A DNA stretch of 64,000 bases from an uncultured Gammaproteobacteria bacterium (GTDB taxonomy: Bacteria > Pseudomonadota > Gammaproteobacteria > GCA-002705445 > GCA-002716945). Made by a program: the position numbers and the translations under genes. The notes below the pieces were generated by a model. The model saw nothing but the letters and a program-made list of their open reading frames with translations, did not search any database and was not told where the DNA came from. Positions 42,988-52,661 of this stretch are shown here, in pieces (position 1 is the stretch's first letter; each line of letters starts with the position of its first letter). The stretch covers positions 1-64,000 of the forward strand of contig CABYTF010000001.1 in the NCBI GenBank assembly GCA_902521725.1, given 5' to 3'.

Positions 42988-43050
42988 ATACCCCTCCAAT
43001 TACCATACTAATAGAATGAATTCAGAAGTAAACTCTGTATGGGGATATTT

Positions 43051-43821
43051 TTAATCAATTTTCTCTAGGCTTTCCAAGTTATCTAATGCAGGTTTGTAAG
43101 TTGGATCAATTTTCAGAGCTTCCTCGAACATAGATTTAGATTTTTCATTATCTTTTGTAGCAAGATAAGCAATACCTAAATTATTGAGTAATTCTTTGGG
43201 TCTAAGCTGTTTGCTGAGAGCTTCCTCAAGGGTTTCGACACATTTCTTGTATTTAGTATTCTTTAAATAGTAATTAGAAATGTTTATGTAGGGCATGGGA
43301 TCATCAGGGGTCAACTCTAGCACTTTTAGATAATGGTGCTCCGCCTTATTTGGATTGATTTGGTTATATAAATTAGCAAGATTGTTATGCGCGACTGATG
43401 AATTATCATCTAATGACAAAGCTTTTTTGTAATTGTCTTCTGCAAATTGATAATTTTTCAAATGAGAATAAATCACGCCCAACCCATAGAAAGACTGAAA
43501 GTTTTTTTTATCAAGCTTGAGAGCCCTTTTATGTTCTTGAATTGCGAGTTCCAGGTTATTGCTATGGTAAAGTATGTTTCCATAGTTAGAGTGATATACA
43601 GCGATATTGGGCTGCAAATCTATTGCCTTTACTATATTTTGCTTTGCTTCATTAAGTTTGCCCTCAACTAAGTTTATCAATGAGAGAAGATGATAAGCAT
43701 CACTATTTTCCTTATCATGCTCAATTATTTTATTGTATAAAGATTTTGCATCATCGAGTTGGTTCCTATTGTGCAAATCAATTGCCTCTTTTAATGCTTG
43801 GTCAATTAAGAACTCAACCAT
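43051..43821 (-). CDS. TPR-repeat protein
   Basis: 256 residues made of about seven tetratricopeptide repeats (for example DAYHLLSLINLVEGKLNEAK and VAHNNLANLYNQI). No signal peptide. TPR solenoids bind proteins; the partner is unknown. Its start overlaps the end of the larger TPR/glycosyltransferase gene by eight bases, so the two are coupled and may share a target. Confidence 0.85.
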   Translation of the reverse strand: MVEFLIDQALKEAIDLHNRNQLDDAKSLYNKIIEHDKENSDAYHLLSLINLVEGKLNEAKQNIVKAIDLQPNIAVYHSNYGNILYHSNNLELAIQEHKRALKLDKKNFQSFYGLGVIYSHLKNYQFAEDNYKKALSLDDNSSVAHNNLANLYNQINPNKAEHHYLKVLELTPDDPMPYINISNYYLKNTKYKKCVETLEEALSKQLRPKELLNNLGIAYLATKDNEKSKSMFEEALKIDPTYKPALDNLESLEKID

Positions 43822-45238
43822 ATTTGAAACCTGATAGATGATTACTAAGCTTACTCATTGCTGGTGTCCAATCTCCTGGAGTTTGCTGTCTAATTACTCT
43901 AAAACTCTTGTACCAAACGCTTGTATCCCTAAAGTTCATATCCCATCTCCAATTAGGCACACAAGGTAACAGAAGAATTGTATCAATATTTAGTGCGCCT
44001 GCAAGATGAGCAACAAGATGATCAACCGTGATGATCAAATCTAATTCGCTTATAACTTCTGATAATTCTTGAAGATTAGAATAGCTGACATGTTTATTAC
44101 AATAGTCTGGAAGTGTCTCTTTAGTCATGTATCTATCGAGACAAATTATATTGTGTTGTTTGTTGAATATATTTTTAAATAACCTTGGGGCTATACTCTC
44201 ATCATCATGTGCGTTTGAATTTCTATCTGTTTCAAATACCAGCCCAACATTCAATTGGTCTACATCATATGTTCCTTTTTTATCCGTATCTACATCAATG
44301 TATGGGAATGTTTGTGTATGATGATTAGGATTATATTTCATAACATTCATTAGAGACCCAATTGGTATATAAAAATCATGCTCAGGATAATCATCGCTAG
44401 TAATAACCTTATCAATCCACCTCTGGTTTTGAATTAAAGTCTTTGCCTCTTCTGAACATTGGATGATTACTTTACAGCTTTCCTTTTTTAATTCTCTTAC
44501 AAATCGGATAAAATGTATAAGATTCCCATCAGATCCCTCATCAGTAACAAGTAGTGTTTTGTTCTCTAAATTTTGACCTGACCACTCTTTCGAAAGTTTA
44601 TCATCAGATTTTTTTATTAGTTTCCTTCTCCACTCATACTCACTCCAGCCATTTTCATAATCTCCAACTAAGAGATAGCATAATCCTAAATTAAGATGTG
44701 CCTCAGCATAATCAGGCATTATTTCAATACATCTCTGAAAAGCTTGTATGGATAGGTCAAATTGTTTTTTTTCTTGATAGACTACACCAAGCAACAAGTA
44801 AGCTCCAACATGATCGGGAGATAACTCCGTTGTTTTATAAAATGAAGATATTGCATCATTGTACTTCTTTAGCTTTCTGTAAGATTCTCCTAGGTAGAAA
44901 TGTACTTGTGCAATCTTATTATTGATTTTTATCGCACTTTTAAAAGCTGTAACAGAACTCTCATAGTCTTCTTTAGCGCTATAAGCACACCCTAAGGTTA
45001 CATGATATCCTGGATTCTCATCATTAATTGCAATTGATTTTCTTACGTATTTTATTGAATCCTCAAACTCTTGCTGATAAATCTTTATTGAAGATAAAAT
45101 GTGATAGGCATCTGCATTATCGCCTGAGTTTATTATTTTAAGGCAGGTGTTCTCCGCTTCAAGAAACTTATTCTGCCCAAGAAAGTTTATGGCTTTATTA
45201 ATTTCTTGTTGAACTTGATTATCTTGCTCTTCTGTCAT
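43814..45238 (-). CDS. TPR protein with a C-terminal glycosyltransferase-like domain
   Basis: 474 residues. Residues 1-220 are TPR repeats. Residues 230-474 resemble the glycosyltransferase family 9 / TPR-GT type: LVTDEGSDGNLIHFIRF, then LDLIITVDHLVAHLAG, then an ending with WRWDMNFRDTSVWYKSFRV. Such proteins often modify surface or flagellar proteins or glycans; the substrate is unknown. It overlaps the shorter TPR gene by eight bases. Confidence 0.78.
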   Translation of the reverse strand: MTEEQDNQVQQEINKAINFLGQNKFLEAENTCLKIINSGDNADAYHILSSIKIYQQEFEDSIKYVRKSIAINDENPGYHVTLGCAYSAKEDYESSVTAFKSAIKINNKIAQVHFYLGESYRKLKKYNDAISSFYKTTELSPDHVGAYLLLGVVYQEKKQFDLSIQAFQRCIEIMPDYAEAHLNLGLCYLLVGDYENGWSEYEWRRKLIKKSDDKLSKEWSGQNLENKTLLVTDEGSDGNLIHFIRFVRELKKESCKVIIQCSEEAKTLIQNQRWIDKVITSDDYPEHDFYIPIGSLMNVMKYNPNHHTQTFPYIDVDTDKKGTYDVDQLNVGLVFETDRNSNAHDDESIAPRLFKNIFNKQHNIICLDRYMTKETLPDYCNKHVSYSNLQELSEVISELDLIITVDHLVAHLAGALNIDTILLLPCVPNWRWDMNFRDTSVWYKSFRVIRQQTPGDWTPAMSKLSNHLSGFKYG

Positions 45239-45290
45239 GGCTTCTTATTGATACTAGCTTATCAATGATAAGTTTGCTAATGGGACGACT

Positions 45291-45320
45291 AAAAAAAGGA
45301 GAGTGTCACTCTCCTTTTTT
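45291..45320 (-). terminator. Intrinsic terminator after the DUF1326 gene
   Basis: AAAAAAAGGAGAG-TGTCA-CTCTCCTTTTTT: a 6-bp GC stem flanked by runs of A and T on the two sides. It follows the stop of the DUF1326 gene (45339) and works in both orientations. It lies before the TPR gene start at 45238. Confidence 0.8.
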
Positions 45321-45338
45321 ATAGATAGTATTTTTATA

Positions 45339-45941
45339 TTATGGAGCGTATGAGAAAGGTCCTGATAAACCAACTCTGTCTGGTTTCGGACTCCAATTCT
45401 GCCCATAATCAGAATAAGCCTGTTTATTAGTTTTGCTAACTTCAACAGGAAACCCTGGATTGATGGCTAATGGATGATACTCGCATTTAGCAACGTTGCC
45501 ATTACCATCTTCAATTGCATCCATATCCCATTCACCAGCACCATCAACTTTTAATGTTTTGTGGTTGCCAGAGACGTCACATGTAATCTTGGCTCTTTTA
45601 ACACCCATGACTTCACCAACTAAGCTGGCAATTACTCCTAAATGACCGCCATGTTTGCCGCCATATAGTTCTTCGAGAGCAGTTGCTTGCTCATCGGTTG
45701 CGTTTTCATCAATATAAAGTGCTATTTTAAATCCGCCCTCTGTTAATTGAGGACCTGGTGCATGTAACCAAATTGAAACTTTTAATCCATCAAGTTTCAC
45801 ATCATTAAGATGTCCTGACTTGATATCCCATACCAGCATGGCCTCACAAAAACCCTCAGTAGGTGTTTGCAAATACAAGCAAGGGCACATCACATCGCAA
45901 TTGCAGTTTTCTGCATATGTTCCTTCTAAACTCCAACTCAT
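45339..45941 (-). CDS. DUF1326 domain protein
   Basis: 200 residues. Begins WSLEGTYAENCNCDVMCPC, the typical Cys-rich DUF1326 head, and contains the block GYNP-like HPLAINPGFPVEVSK. Function unknown; the Cys cluster suggests metal or redox binding. It is a single gene between an AT-rich gap and a strong terminator. Confidence 0.85.
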   Translation of the reverse strand: MSWSLEGTYAENCNCDVMCPCLYLQTPTEGFCEAMLVWDIKSGHLNDVKLDGLKVSIWLHAPGPQLTEGGFKIALYIDENATDEQATALEELYGGKHGGHLGVIASLVGEVMGVKRAKITCDVSGNHKTLKVDGAGEWDMDAIEDGNGNVAKCEYHPLAINPGFPVEVSKTNKQAYSDYGQNWSPKPDRVGLSGPFSYAP

Positions 45942-46121
45942 AGTAATCTCCGAATAATTCTAGAATTATATTAATACTTTATACGAAAAAAATATAGCAT
46001 AAACGTTTATATTAGGTCTTACTAATATATAGTTAAAATTTTGAGTGCCTGTTAATAGTTGCTCTATCAATACTAGCTTGGTGAATATTTTTTTGATAAA
46101 TTGATATCGAGGGGTATTCAA

Positions 46122-47756
46122 ATGGGGAAAAATCTACTTAAACATTGGTATAAGGATAGCGTGCCGTGCAGAGGCGCTTGTCCAGCAGACACAGATATAC
46201 CTGGGTACCTCGAAGCAATTTATAATAACGAATTTGATAAAGCCTATCAGATTAACTTCAACGATAACTTCTTTCCCGAGATTCTAGGCAGAGTCTGTTC
46301 TAGACCCTGTGAAGATAATTGTAGGCACGGCGATCATGATAATGGGGAGCCTGTATCAATATGTTTTTCAAAAAGAGCAGCTGGAAAATTCACATCATCT
46401 AAAAAAGTAAAACTAAGAGATAAACAAAAAAATACGAACAAGAATATCCTCATAATTGGTGGTGGGGTAGCAGGATTGGCCTCTGCGGCTGAACTAAAAA
46501 GATTTGGTCATAACGTTACTATTTATGAGAGGCACAAGTCACTTGGAGGAATGCTTAATCAAGGTATTCCAGTATTTCGTCTGCCCAGAAAACTGATTGA
46601 AAAAGAAATAAATCAGATTCTAGATTTAGGAGTAAAAGTTGAATTGAATAAATCAATTAATACTTCCTCTGAAATACTATCACTATCAAAAAGATTTGAT
46701 GCTGTTATATGTGCAATGGGAACTTTGAAACCTAACAAATTAGATCGAAATTTTACTAATAATCCAGATGTTGAAGATGGGCTTGATTTCTTGTTACGTG
46801 TTAATGAAAAAAATGATCGATATGTTGGCGAGAACGTAATAGTCATTGGTGGAGGGTACACATCCATGGATTGTGCTAGGACAGCTCTGAGACTGGGGGC
46901 AAAATCTGTAAAAACTTTTTACAGAAGAGAACAAGGTGATTTAGATATACTTCCGGGGGAATTAGAAGAGTTAGTAAATGAAAATGGCAAAATGATATTT
47001 CGTGCAAGACCAAACAAACTTCTTACCGAGAAAGGAAAGCTAAGATACTTAGAATTAATAAAAACAGAGAGTATGGGTGATAAATTAAAGGATATCTCGA
47101 ATAGTAAATTCAAAATCAAAACTGACCATATAATTTTAGCAATTGGGCAAAGACAAGAATTTTTAACCACGAAGAATAAAAATATTTTTTTCGCAGGTGA
47201 TTATAAGCTCGGCGCAACAACTTTAATTAATGCGATTGGTCATGCAAAAGAAATCGCGAGGAACGTGGATCATTTTTTAATGAGACGAAATATTCTAGAA
47301 GAGAAATACTCCATAGAAAGCAGTATATCAACAAAAAGATCTCTCAAAGATAATTATATTCCTATTACAGATATGAGACTAAGAGACCTATCAAAAAGAA
47401 CATTTACCTCAGAAGTGGAGCTTGGCTATAACAAATCAGAGAGTAAAAAAGAATCATCAAGGTGTTATTTATGTCACTATCAATTTGAGATCAATAATGA
47501 CTTGTGTGTCTTGTGTGATGAATGTTTACTGGTGAGGCCAGTAAATGAATGTATCAAAGAACTTTCATCAAAAAATGTAGATAAAAGCGGCGAAGTCTCC
47601 TTCGAGAAACTAAATCCTGGAAAGTCTCATGGCATCTATCATGGATTATTGTATATAGATCCTAAGGTTTGTGTGAGGTGCGGTGAGTGTGAAAAGGCGT
47701 GCCCTACTGGTGCTATAAAATTATCAAAAGTGAGTAAAATCAATGCGCCAGCCTAA
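46122..47756 (+). CDS. NAD(P)-linked iron-sulfur flavoprotein (GltD/DsrL-like) paired with a molybdoenzyme
   Basis: 544 residues with the GltD plan: N-terminal cluster cysteines (CRGACPAD at 16-23, CSRPCEDNC at 59-67), FAD site IIGGGVAGLASAAEL (111-125), second site IGGGYTSMDCARTA, and a C-terminal CVRCGECEKACPTGA ferredoxin. A further Cys-rich zone (CYLCHYQFEINNDLC) sits before it. It is likely the electron-transfer partner of the molybdoenzyme gene that it overlaps by 14 bases. The start is the ATG at 46122 after GAGGGG; an earlier TTG is rejected. It is related in plan to DsrL but shorter. Confidence 0.8.
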   Translation: MGKNLLKHWYKDSVPCRGACPADTDIPGYLEAIYNNEFDKAYQINFNDNFFPEILGRVCSRPCEDNCRHGDHDNGEPVSICFSKRAAGKFTSSKKVKLRDKQKNTNKNILIIGGGVAGLASAAELKRFGHNVTIYERHKSLGGMLNQGIPVFRLPRKLIEKEINQILDLGVKVELNKSINTSSEILSLSKRFDAVICAMGTLKPNKLDRNFTNNPDVEDGLDFLLRVNEKNDRYVGENVIVIGGGYTSMDCARTALRLGAKSVKTFYRREQGDLDILPGELEELVNENGKMIFRARPNKLLTEKGKLRYLELIKTESMGDKLKDISNSKFKIKTDHIILAIGQRQEFLTTKNKNIFFAGDYKLGATTLINAIGHAKEIARNVDHFLMRRNILEEKYSIESSISTKRSLKDNYIPITDMRLRDLSKRTFTSEVELGYNKSESKKESSRCYLCHYQFEINNDLCVLCDECLLVRPVNECIKELSSKNVDKSGEVSFEKLNPGKSHGIYHGLLYIDPKVCVRCGECEKACPTGAIKLSKVSKINAPA

Positions 47757-49821
47757 ATTTAAAAATATAAATGTAACCTGTCCTCATGATTGTCCGGATA
47801 CGTGTTCTCTTGTAGTTACTGTTGATAAGTCATCAGGTAAAGCAGTCAAACTGAAGGGCAACGACAAGCATCCAATTACAAAAGGCTTTCTGTGTAATAA
47901 AGTTAATCACTACCTTGATCTTGTCTACAATAAAAATCGCGTTCTGTATCCTCATGTAAGGGTTGGTGCTAAGGGATCAAAAGGTAAATTTAAAAAAGTA
48001 TCATGGGATTATGCTTTAAAATTGATTTCAAAAAATATCAAAACTAATCTTGAAAAATACGGAGGCGATTCTATACAGCCATACTCTTATTCAGGAACAC
48101 TGGGCATGCTGGGTTACTGGGGTATGTCGGAGAGGTTCTGGAACAAAGTAGGTGCATCTAGACTTGGAAGAACAATTTGTATTGCGGCAGCCTCCACAGC
48201 TGGTATCTATACTTATGGCGCTGCCTGTGGACCAGCTATTGATGAAGTGCCTAAAAACGACCTTATTATTTTGTGGGGCACTAATGTTGCCTCAACACAT
48301 GTTCATATGGTTCCTTTTTTAGAGGAAGCTAAAAAAAATGGTGCGAAAATTGTTTGCATTGATCCTAGAGAAACTAGAACTAGTGTTATGAGTCATTGGC
48401 ACCTTCAACCAAAACCTGGAACTGATGCAGCACTTGCACTAGGTATGATGAATGAAATTGTTAAAAATAATTTGCACGATAAATCTTTCCTTAAAAATCA
48501 TACAACTGGCCATGAGGATTTTATTAAAAAAGAGCTTCCTAAATATAATCTTAGCAAAGTAGCAAAAATTACAGGAATTAAAAAAGAAGATATCAAGAAA
48601 CTTGCTCATGAATATGCTAAAGCGAAAAGAACTTACATAAGACCAAACTATGGTCTGAACAGACATAGAAATGGAGGCATGATGACAAGAACGATTATGC
48701 TTCTACCAGCTATCACTGGTGCCTGGAAATATAAAGAGTCAGGCTGTTTTGTTGGATCCATTGAAGAAATGTGGAATGTAGACTTGCAGAAACTGCAAAG
48801 ACCGGATCTCCTAGATGGAAAAAACCCAAGATCAATTAATATGGTTCAAATAGGTAATGCTCTAAATGATAAGAAGCTTGACCCGCCAATAAAACATTTA
48901 TTCGTCTGGAATTCAGATGTTGCAAACTGTACCCCTGACAGTAGTCAGGTTCGAAAAGGTTTGCAAAGAAAAGATTTATTTACAGTCGTACATGATACAT
49001 TTTGGACTGACAGTTGTATGTATGCAGATGTTGTTTTACCTGCTGACACTCAACTTGAGCATACAGATCTTCACGCGCCTTATGGTCATTATTATTTTAG
49101 TCTAACGCAACAAGCAATAAAGCCACTTGGTGAGAGTAAATCTAATCAAGATCTATTTAGAGATTTAGCAAAGCACATGGGTTATAAAGAAAAATGTTTC
49201 AAAGAGACAGATGAGAGCATGATTAAAAATATGATTGATCCAAAGCATAATCCGCTATTTAGAGGTGTTACTTATGAAAAACTTAAAAAAAATGGTTGGG
49301 TAAAAGGTGATGTAGATAACCCTAGACGAAACTATCTTAAAAAAGGTTGGCCTACTAAAGATAAAAAAATACAGATCTACTCTGAAGATACAAAAAAAAT
49401 TGGATTAGGTCCTTATCCATCTTATACAGAAGAGTTCAAAAAATCTGAAATCAAAAAGAAATATCCTATTCAAATATTGAGTCCGGCAACTCATCAATTT
49501 ATCGGAAATTCTTTTGTCCCTGTTGAACGACTTAGAAATATGGCATCTCGACCAACAATTGAAATATCTACAGACGATGCAAAAAAAAGAAAAATTAAAG
49601 ATGGAGATCTTTGTAGAGTATTTAACGATGTAGGTGAAACTTATGCTCATGCAATTATCAAAGAGACGATGCTTCAAGGAGTAGCCTCCACACAAAAACA
49701 ATACAGAGGATCGTTGGTCAAAAATGGGCTTAATGCAAATGCATTGAACTCGCAAGAACTCACAGATATGGGTGATGGTCCAATCTTTTATACTGTACTT
49801 GCTCAAATTGAAAGAGCTTAA
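47743..49821 (+). CDS. Cytoplasmic molybdopterin oxidoreductase (DMSO-reductase superfamily)
   Basis: 692 residues with no Tat or other signal, so cytoplasmic. The [4Fe-4S] cysteines are C13, C17, C21 and C51 (TCPHDCPDTCSL and FLCNK). C146 in GRTICIAAA sits where the molybdenum ligand is expected in formate-dehydrogenase-like members (inference). The blocks KNDLIILWGTNVASTHVH and WTDSCMYADVVLPADTQLE are typical. The substrate cannot be told; sulfur compounds or formate are possible. The flavoprotein gene upstream overlaps by 14 bases and probably links it to NAD(P)H. Confidence 0.85.
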   Translation: MRQPKFKNINVTCPHDCPDTCSLVVTVDKSSGKAVKLKGNDKHPITKGFLCNKVNHYLDLVYNKNRVLYPHVRVGAKGSKGKFKKVSWDYALKLISKNIKTNLEKYGGDSIQPYSYSGTLGMLGYWGMSERFWNKVGASRLGRTICIAAASTAGIYTYGAACGPAIDEVPKNDLIILWGTNVASTHVHMVPFLEEAKKNGAKIVCIDPRETRTSVMSHWHLQPKPGTDAALALGMMNEIVKNNLHDKSFLKNHTTGHEDFIKKELPKYNLSKVAKITGIKKEDIKKLAHEYAKAKRTYIRPNYGLNRHRNGGMMTRTIMLLPAITGAWKYKESGCFVGSIEEMWNVDLQKLQRPDLLDGKNPRSINMVQIGNALNDKKLDPPIKHLFVWNSDVANCTPDSSQVRKGLQRKDLFTVVHDTFWTDSCMYADVVLPADTQLEHTDLHAPYGHYYFSLTQQAIKPLGESKSNQDLFRDLAKHMGYKEKCFKETDESMIKNMIDPKHNPLFRGVTYEKLKKNGWVKGDVDNPRRNYLKKGWPTKDKKIQIYSEDTKKIGLGPYPSYTEEFKKSEIKKKYPIQILSPATHQFIGNSFVPVERLRNMASRPTIEISTDDAKKRKIKDGDLCRVFNDVGETYAHAIIKETMLQGVASTQKQYRGSLVKNGLNANALNSQELTDMGDGPIFYTVLAQIERA

Positions 49822-49885
49822 TTATACATTTAGCCAAGTGTGGCAATTACCAATGCTTGATTCTCTTCGATTTTAAGGATTTTTA

Positions 49886-49901
49886 ATTATACATGTATAA
49901 T
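49886..49901. promoter_or_regulatory. Perfect 16-bp palindrome just before the MORN gene
   Basis: ATTATACATGTATAAT is perfectly symmetric and ends nine bases before the ATG at 49910. A half copy ATTATACAT lies at 49821-49829, right at the molybdoenzyme stop. It could be an operator or the -10 region of the MORN gene. Confidence 0.4.
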
Positions 49902-49909
49902 AAAAACTC

Positions 49910-50338
49910 ATGATTAAATACAAAGATGATAAACAACTTGAGGGAGTGCAAACTTTTGAAAATGGTGACGTTTATCAAGGCGCTTTCAAAGACGGTAAGA
50001 AGCACGGAAAGGGCATTTTAAGAACAAGAAACGACAGATCTTATGAAGGCGAGTGGAAGCATGACAAACCACATGGCTTTGGTATCAACACATTTCCAAA
50101 TGGAAAAATCTATACAGGTAATTTTGAAAATGGTAAACCTGTTGGTGAGGGTCAATGGACATATGCGGATGGAAGAGTATACAACGGAACTTGGATTAAA
50201 GGGGCATTTGTAAACAATGAAGATAAAATAGCGACTCAAGAATACCGGTTGGTAACCTTTTTCATAAATATGATCGTGATAGGTGGAATGATATCTTTTG
50301 TGCTTTATTGGATAGTGAGCTTTCTAAAGATTATCTGA
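49910..50338 (+). CDS. MORN-repeat membrane protein
   Basis: 142 residues with four MORN repeats (QGAFKDGKKHGKGILRT, YEGEWKHDKPHGFG, YTGNFENGKPVGEG, YNGTWIKGAF) followed by one membrane helix (IGGMISFVLYWIVSFLKII) at the C-terminus. MORN sheets bind lipids or proteins. Function here is unknown. It overlaps the small convergent gene at 50331 by eight bases. Confidence 0.85.
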   Translation: MIKYKDDKQLEGVQTFENGDVYQGAFKDGKKHGKGILRTRNDRSYEGEWKHDKPHGFGINTFPNGKIYTGNFENGKPVGEGQWTYADGRVYNGTWIKGAFVNNEDKIATQEYRLVTFFINMIVIGGMISFVLYWIVSFLKII

Positions 50339-50534
50339 GAGGAGCCATAAAAGCATCTATAATCTTTTCTTGATTTGTCATGACAAAATAGACATAGAAT
50401 ACTAGAAAGCCTGCGCCAAATATTTTTTGATTTATAAACTTATTTAGCCTTGAAAATTTAGCGACGCATTGACCAAAGTTGTAAGCGAAATAGCCTACCG
50501 CGAAGAAAAAAAGTGTCCCGATAATTAAAGTCAT
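50331..50534 (-). CDS. Possible small membrane protein
   Basis: 67 residues with two hydrophobic segments (LIIGTLFFFAVGYFAYNF and IFGAGFLVFYVYFVM) around a basic turn. I do not recognise it. It ends inside the MORN gene, and the ATG has no clear ribosome site. It may be real because it fills an otherwise empty gap. Confidence 0.4.
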   Translation of the reverse strand: MTLIIGTLFFFAVGYFAYNFGQCVAKFSRLNKFINQKIFGAGFLVFYVYFVMTNQEKIIDAFMAPLR

Positions 50535-50571
50535 AGTTTAAGCTAGCATCGATAAAAAAATATCACAAGCC

Positions 50572-51003
50572 TCACTCAAGAATAATATCGATCTTCTTTG
50601 GTATCAAACATGTTGAATCGTCAAATGCATTTGTATATCTAACAAACATACCAAATGGTGTAGTCGCATCAACAATTCTGTTAAAAATAATCCCTGCGCC
50701 AGTACTCAGAATGGTATTAGCATTTATTGCCTCCTCAGCTTCAGGCATATATCCATACTCCCCAACAAGAGTTCCTGTTTTACATATAATGTTTATAGGC
50801 CCGCAGTTAGCTTGATATCTAATTTTGCTAGGTGACGTAAACTCAATTCTAGTCTCAGATGAATATAGTTTACATGATGAGCCAAGAGGATCGTTATATT
50901 TATTAAATGTATTTACTTGCATTGAGAATTCATAGGACCCTGAAACGCGCGTACCGCAACCTGTAATTAATAAAACAACTAGTAAAAAAACTGAGATTCT
51001 CAT
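50572..51003 (-). CDS. Lipoprotein of unknown function
   Basis: 143 residues with a type II signal (FLLVVLLITGC; the lipobox Cys is C16). The mature part is beta-rich with several Cys and ends IPKKIDIILE. I do not recognise a family. Its ATG overlaps the stop of the SDR gene by four bases. Confidence 0.65.
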   Translation of the reverse strand: MRISVFLLVVLLITGCGTRVSGSYEFSMQVNTFNKYNDPLGSSCKLYSSETRIEFTSPSKIRYQANCGPINIICKTGTLVGEYGYMPEAEEAINANTILSTGAGIIFNRIVDATTPFGMFVRYTNAFDDSTCLIPKKIDIILE

Positions 51004-51827
51004 TTGCTATTGCTTTTCATGATATTGTTACTATAGTCCCATAAAAATTTACCTATCTCATCATTATAAGAAATACTTGATGACTTTCTAGGTTTGCATT
51101 TATCAAAATATAGCCCAGATATATTTTCTAAGTTCTGATCAGTAGCGAGATATATAGATGTTAAAGCGCCTTCACGTGTGGATATACCGAAACATTTAAT
51201 TAAGCTTGACATAATTTTATATCGCAAAGAATTATTATTTGCAAAGTCTGAATTAACTAACCCTGGATGGAGGCAATTAACAATAATATCCTTATCTGCG
51301 TATTTTTTAGCTAATTCATATGTTAGGTAGATATTTGCAAGTTTACTCCTTTTATAAGCATGCCATCCGAAATAGCCTATACTATTTTGTAAATCATCTA
51401 GATTCAATTTTATTCCTCGATGTGCTTCTGAACTGACATTTATGACTTTGATGGAATTGAAAGATTCTATAAATAAGTTCGAGAGAACAAAATAGCTCAT
51501 ATGATTTAATGCAAACGTCTTTTCTAAGCCCTCAACTGTTATGATTTTGTTCATAAAGATAGCGCCTGCATTATTTATCAACACATCAATCTTACGAAAT
51601 TTATTAACAACTTCTTCATGAAGCTTTATGTTTGATTTTACCAGTGACAAATCGTAGCTAAATACGTCACAATTTATTGAATACTGTGCCTCTAGCTCAA
51701 CTTTAATTGCATTTAACTTTTCTAAACTTCTTGAAACAAGAATTAAATCAAAATTTTTCTTAGCTAATCCTCTGGCTGTCTCTAAGCCGATGCCTGCAGA
51801 TGCTCCTGTAACTACAGCGACAGGCAT
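51000..51827 (-). CDS. Short-chain dehydrogenase/reductase
   Basis: 275 residues with the SDR cofactor site TGASAGIG (8-15), NNAG near 88 and the catalytic YKRSK. The overall pattern is like retinol-dehydrogenase/WW-domain-oxidoreductase SDRs. The substrate is unknown. It is coupled to ispA upstream (TAATG-type, one-base overlap) and to the lipoprotein downstream (ATGA). Confidence 0.88.
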   Translation of the reverse strand: MPVAVVTGASAGIGLETARGLAKKNFDLILVSRSLEKLNAIKVELEAQYSINCDVFSYDLSLVKSNIKLHEEVVNKFRKIDVLINNAGAIFMNKIITVEGLEKTFALNHMSYFVLSNLFIESFNSIKVINVSSEAHRGIKLNLDDLQNSIGYFGWHAYKRSKLANIYLTYELAKKYADKDIIVNCLHPGLVNSDFANNNSLRYKIMSSLIKCFGISTREGALTSIYLATDQNLENISGLYFDKCKPRKSSSISYNDEIGKFLWDYSNNIMKSNSK

Positions 51828-52648
51828 TAGGAGTCCGCTTGTTCAATGATGTAATTAAATATCTCAGGTAGCTTAGTATCCTTTTTTGGAAAAAGTTTGT
51901 TTAGATATTTGTCTGCCTTAACTTTATATTCATAACATAATGCTAATGCATTCTCTTTACTCATGTAGTTAAGAATATTTTTATTATCCTCGTCTTGATC
52001 TTGATCAATTATATCATCGACAATCTGAAAAGATCGTCCCAATAAATTGCCGTATTTCCGTGCGATATTCGCCTTATTTGTGTCAGCTAAATCTAAAAAT
52101 GGTGCTGATACACAAAATTCAAATAACTTCGCAGTTTTCAATTCATGAATATGAAGAACTTTATTCAAGCTTAGTTTTTTTGATTCGAGTGATATGTCTA
52201 TTGATTGCCCTCCTGCTAAGCCATAAGCACCAGACACTTTTGAGATTTCATGAGATATTTTAGAGTCATATTTTTTTGATAAAAGCTCGAATGCTAAAGT
52301 TAAGAGGCCATTACCAGAGAGTATTGCCTGTGCCTCATTGAATTTTTTGTGTGTAGATAGTTTGCCTCTTCTGTAGTCATCATCATCCATGCTTGGTAAA
52401 TCATCGTGCACTAAAGAATAACAATGGATTAACTCTGTTGCTAACATCATGTTTAAATATCGACTCTTCTTTAGTCCAAGTGCTTTGGATACTTCAGCCA
52501 GTATGATGGGGCGCAGTCTTTTCCCACCATTACTCAAGCTATACCACATTGCTGTTTGCAAAATATTCGATGTTCTGTAGGAATCGAAGAACTTTTTTAG
52601 ATCTTTGTTGAATAAGTTTCTCTGGCTTGATATGTATTTTTTTATCAT
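51827..52648 (-). CDS. ispA: Farnesyl/geranyl diphosphate synthase
   Basis: 273-residue trans-prenyl synthase. The first Asp-rich motif is HDDLPSMDDDDYRRGK, and the second is QIVDDIIDQDQDED. It condenses IPP with allylic diphosphates made by the MEP pathway (ispH at 7624) for quinones and undecaprenyl lipid. It is divergent from the TVP38-like gene by 13 bases. Confidence 0.93.
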   Translation of the reverse strand: MIKKYISSQRNLFNKDLKKFFDSYRTSNILQTAMWYSLSNGGKRLRPIILAEVSKALGLKKSRYLNMMLATELIHCYSLVHDDLPSMDDDDYRRGKLSTHKKFNEAQAILSGNGLLTLAFELLSKKYDSKISHEISKVSGAYGLAGGQSIDISLESKKLSLNKVLHIHELKTAKLFEFCVSAPFLDLADTNKANIARKYGNLLGRSFQIVDDIIDQDQDEDNKNILNYMSKENALALCYEYKVKADKYLNKLFPKKDTKLPEIFNYIIEQADS

Positions 52649-52661
52649 TAGTTAGTCTATT

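Noticed and set aside
45254-45445. 63-codon frame at the end of the DUF1326 gene
   Set aside because: Overlaps the terminator and the DUF1326 3' end in another frame; no supporting signal.
49405-49806. 133-codon frame antisense to the molybdoenzyme
   Set aside because: Cys/Phe-rich shadow of a conserved C-terminal domain; no start signal.
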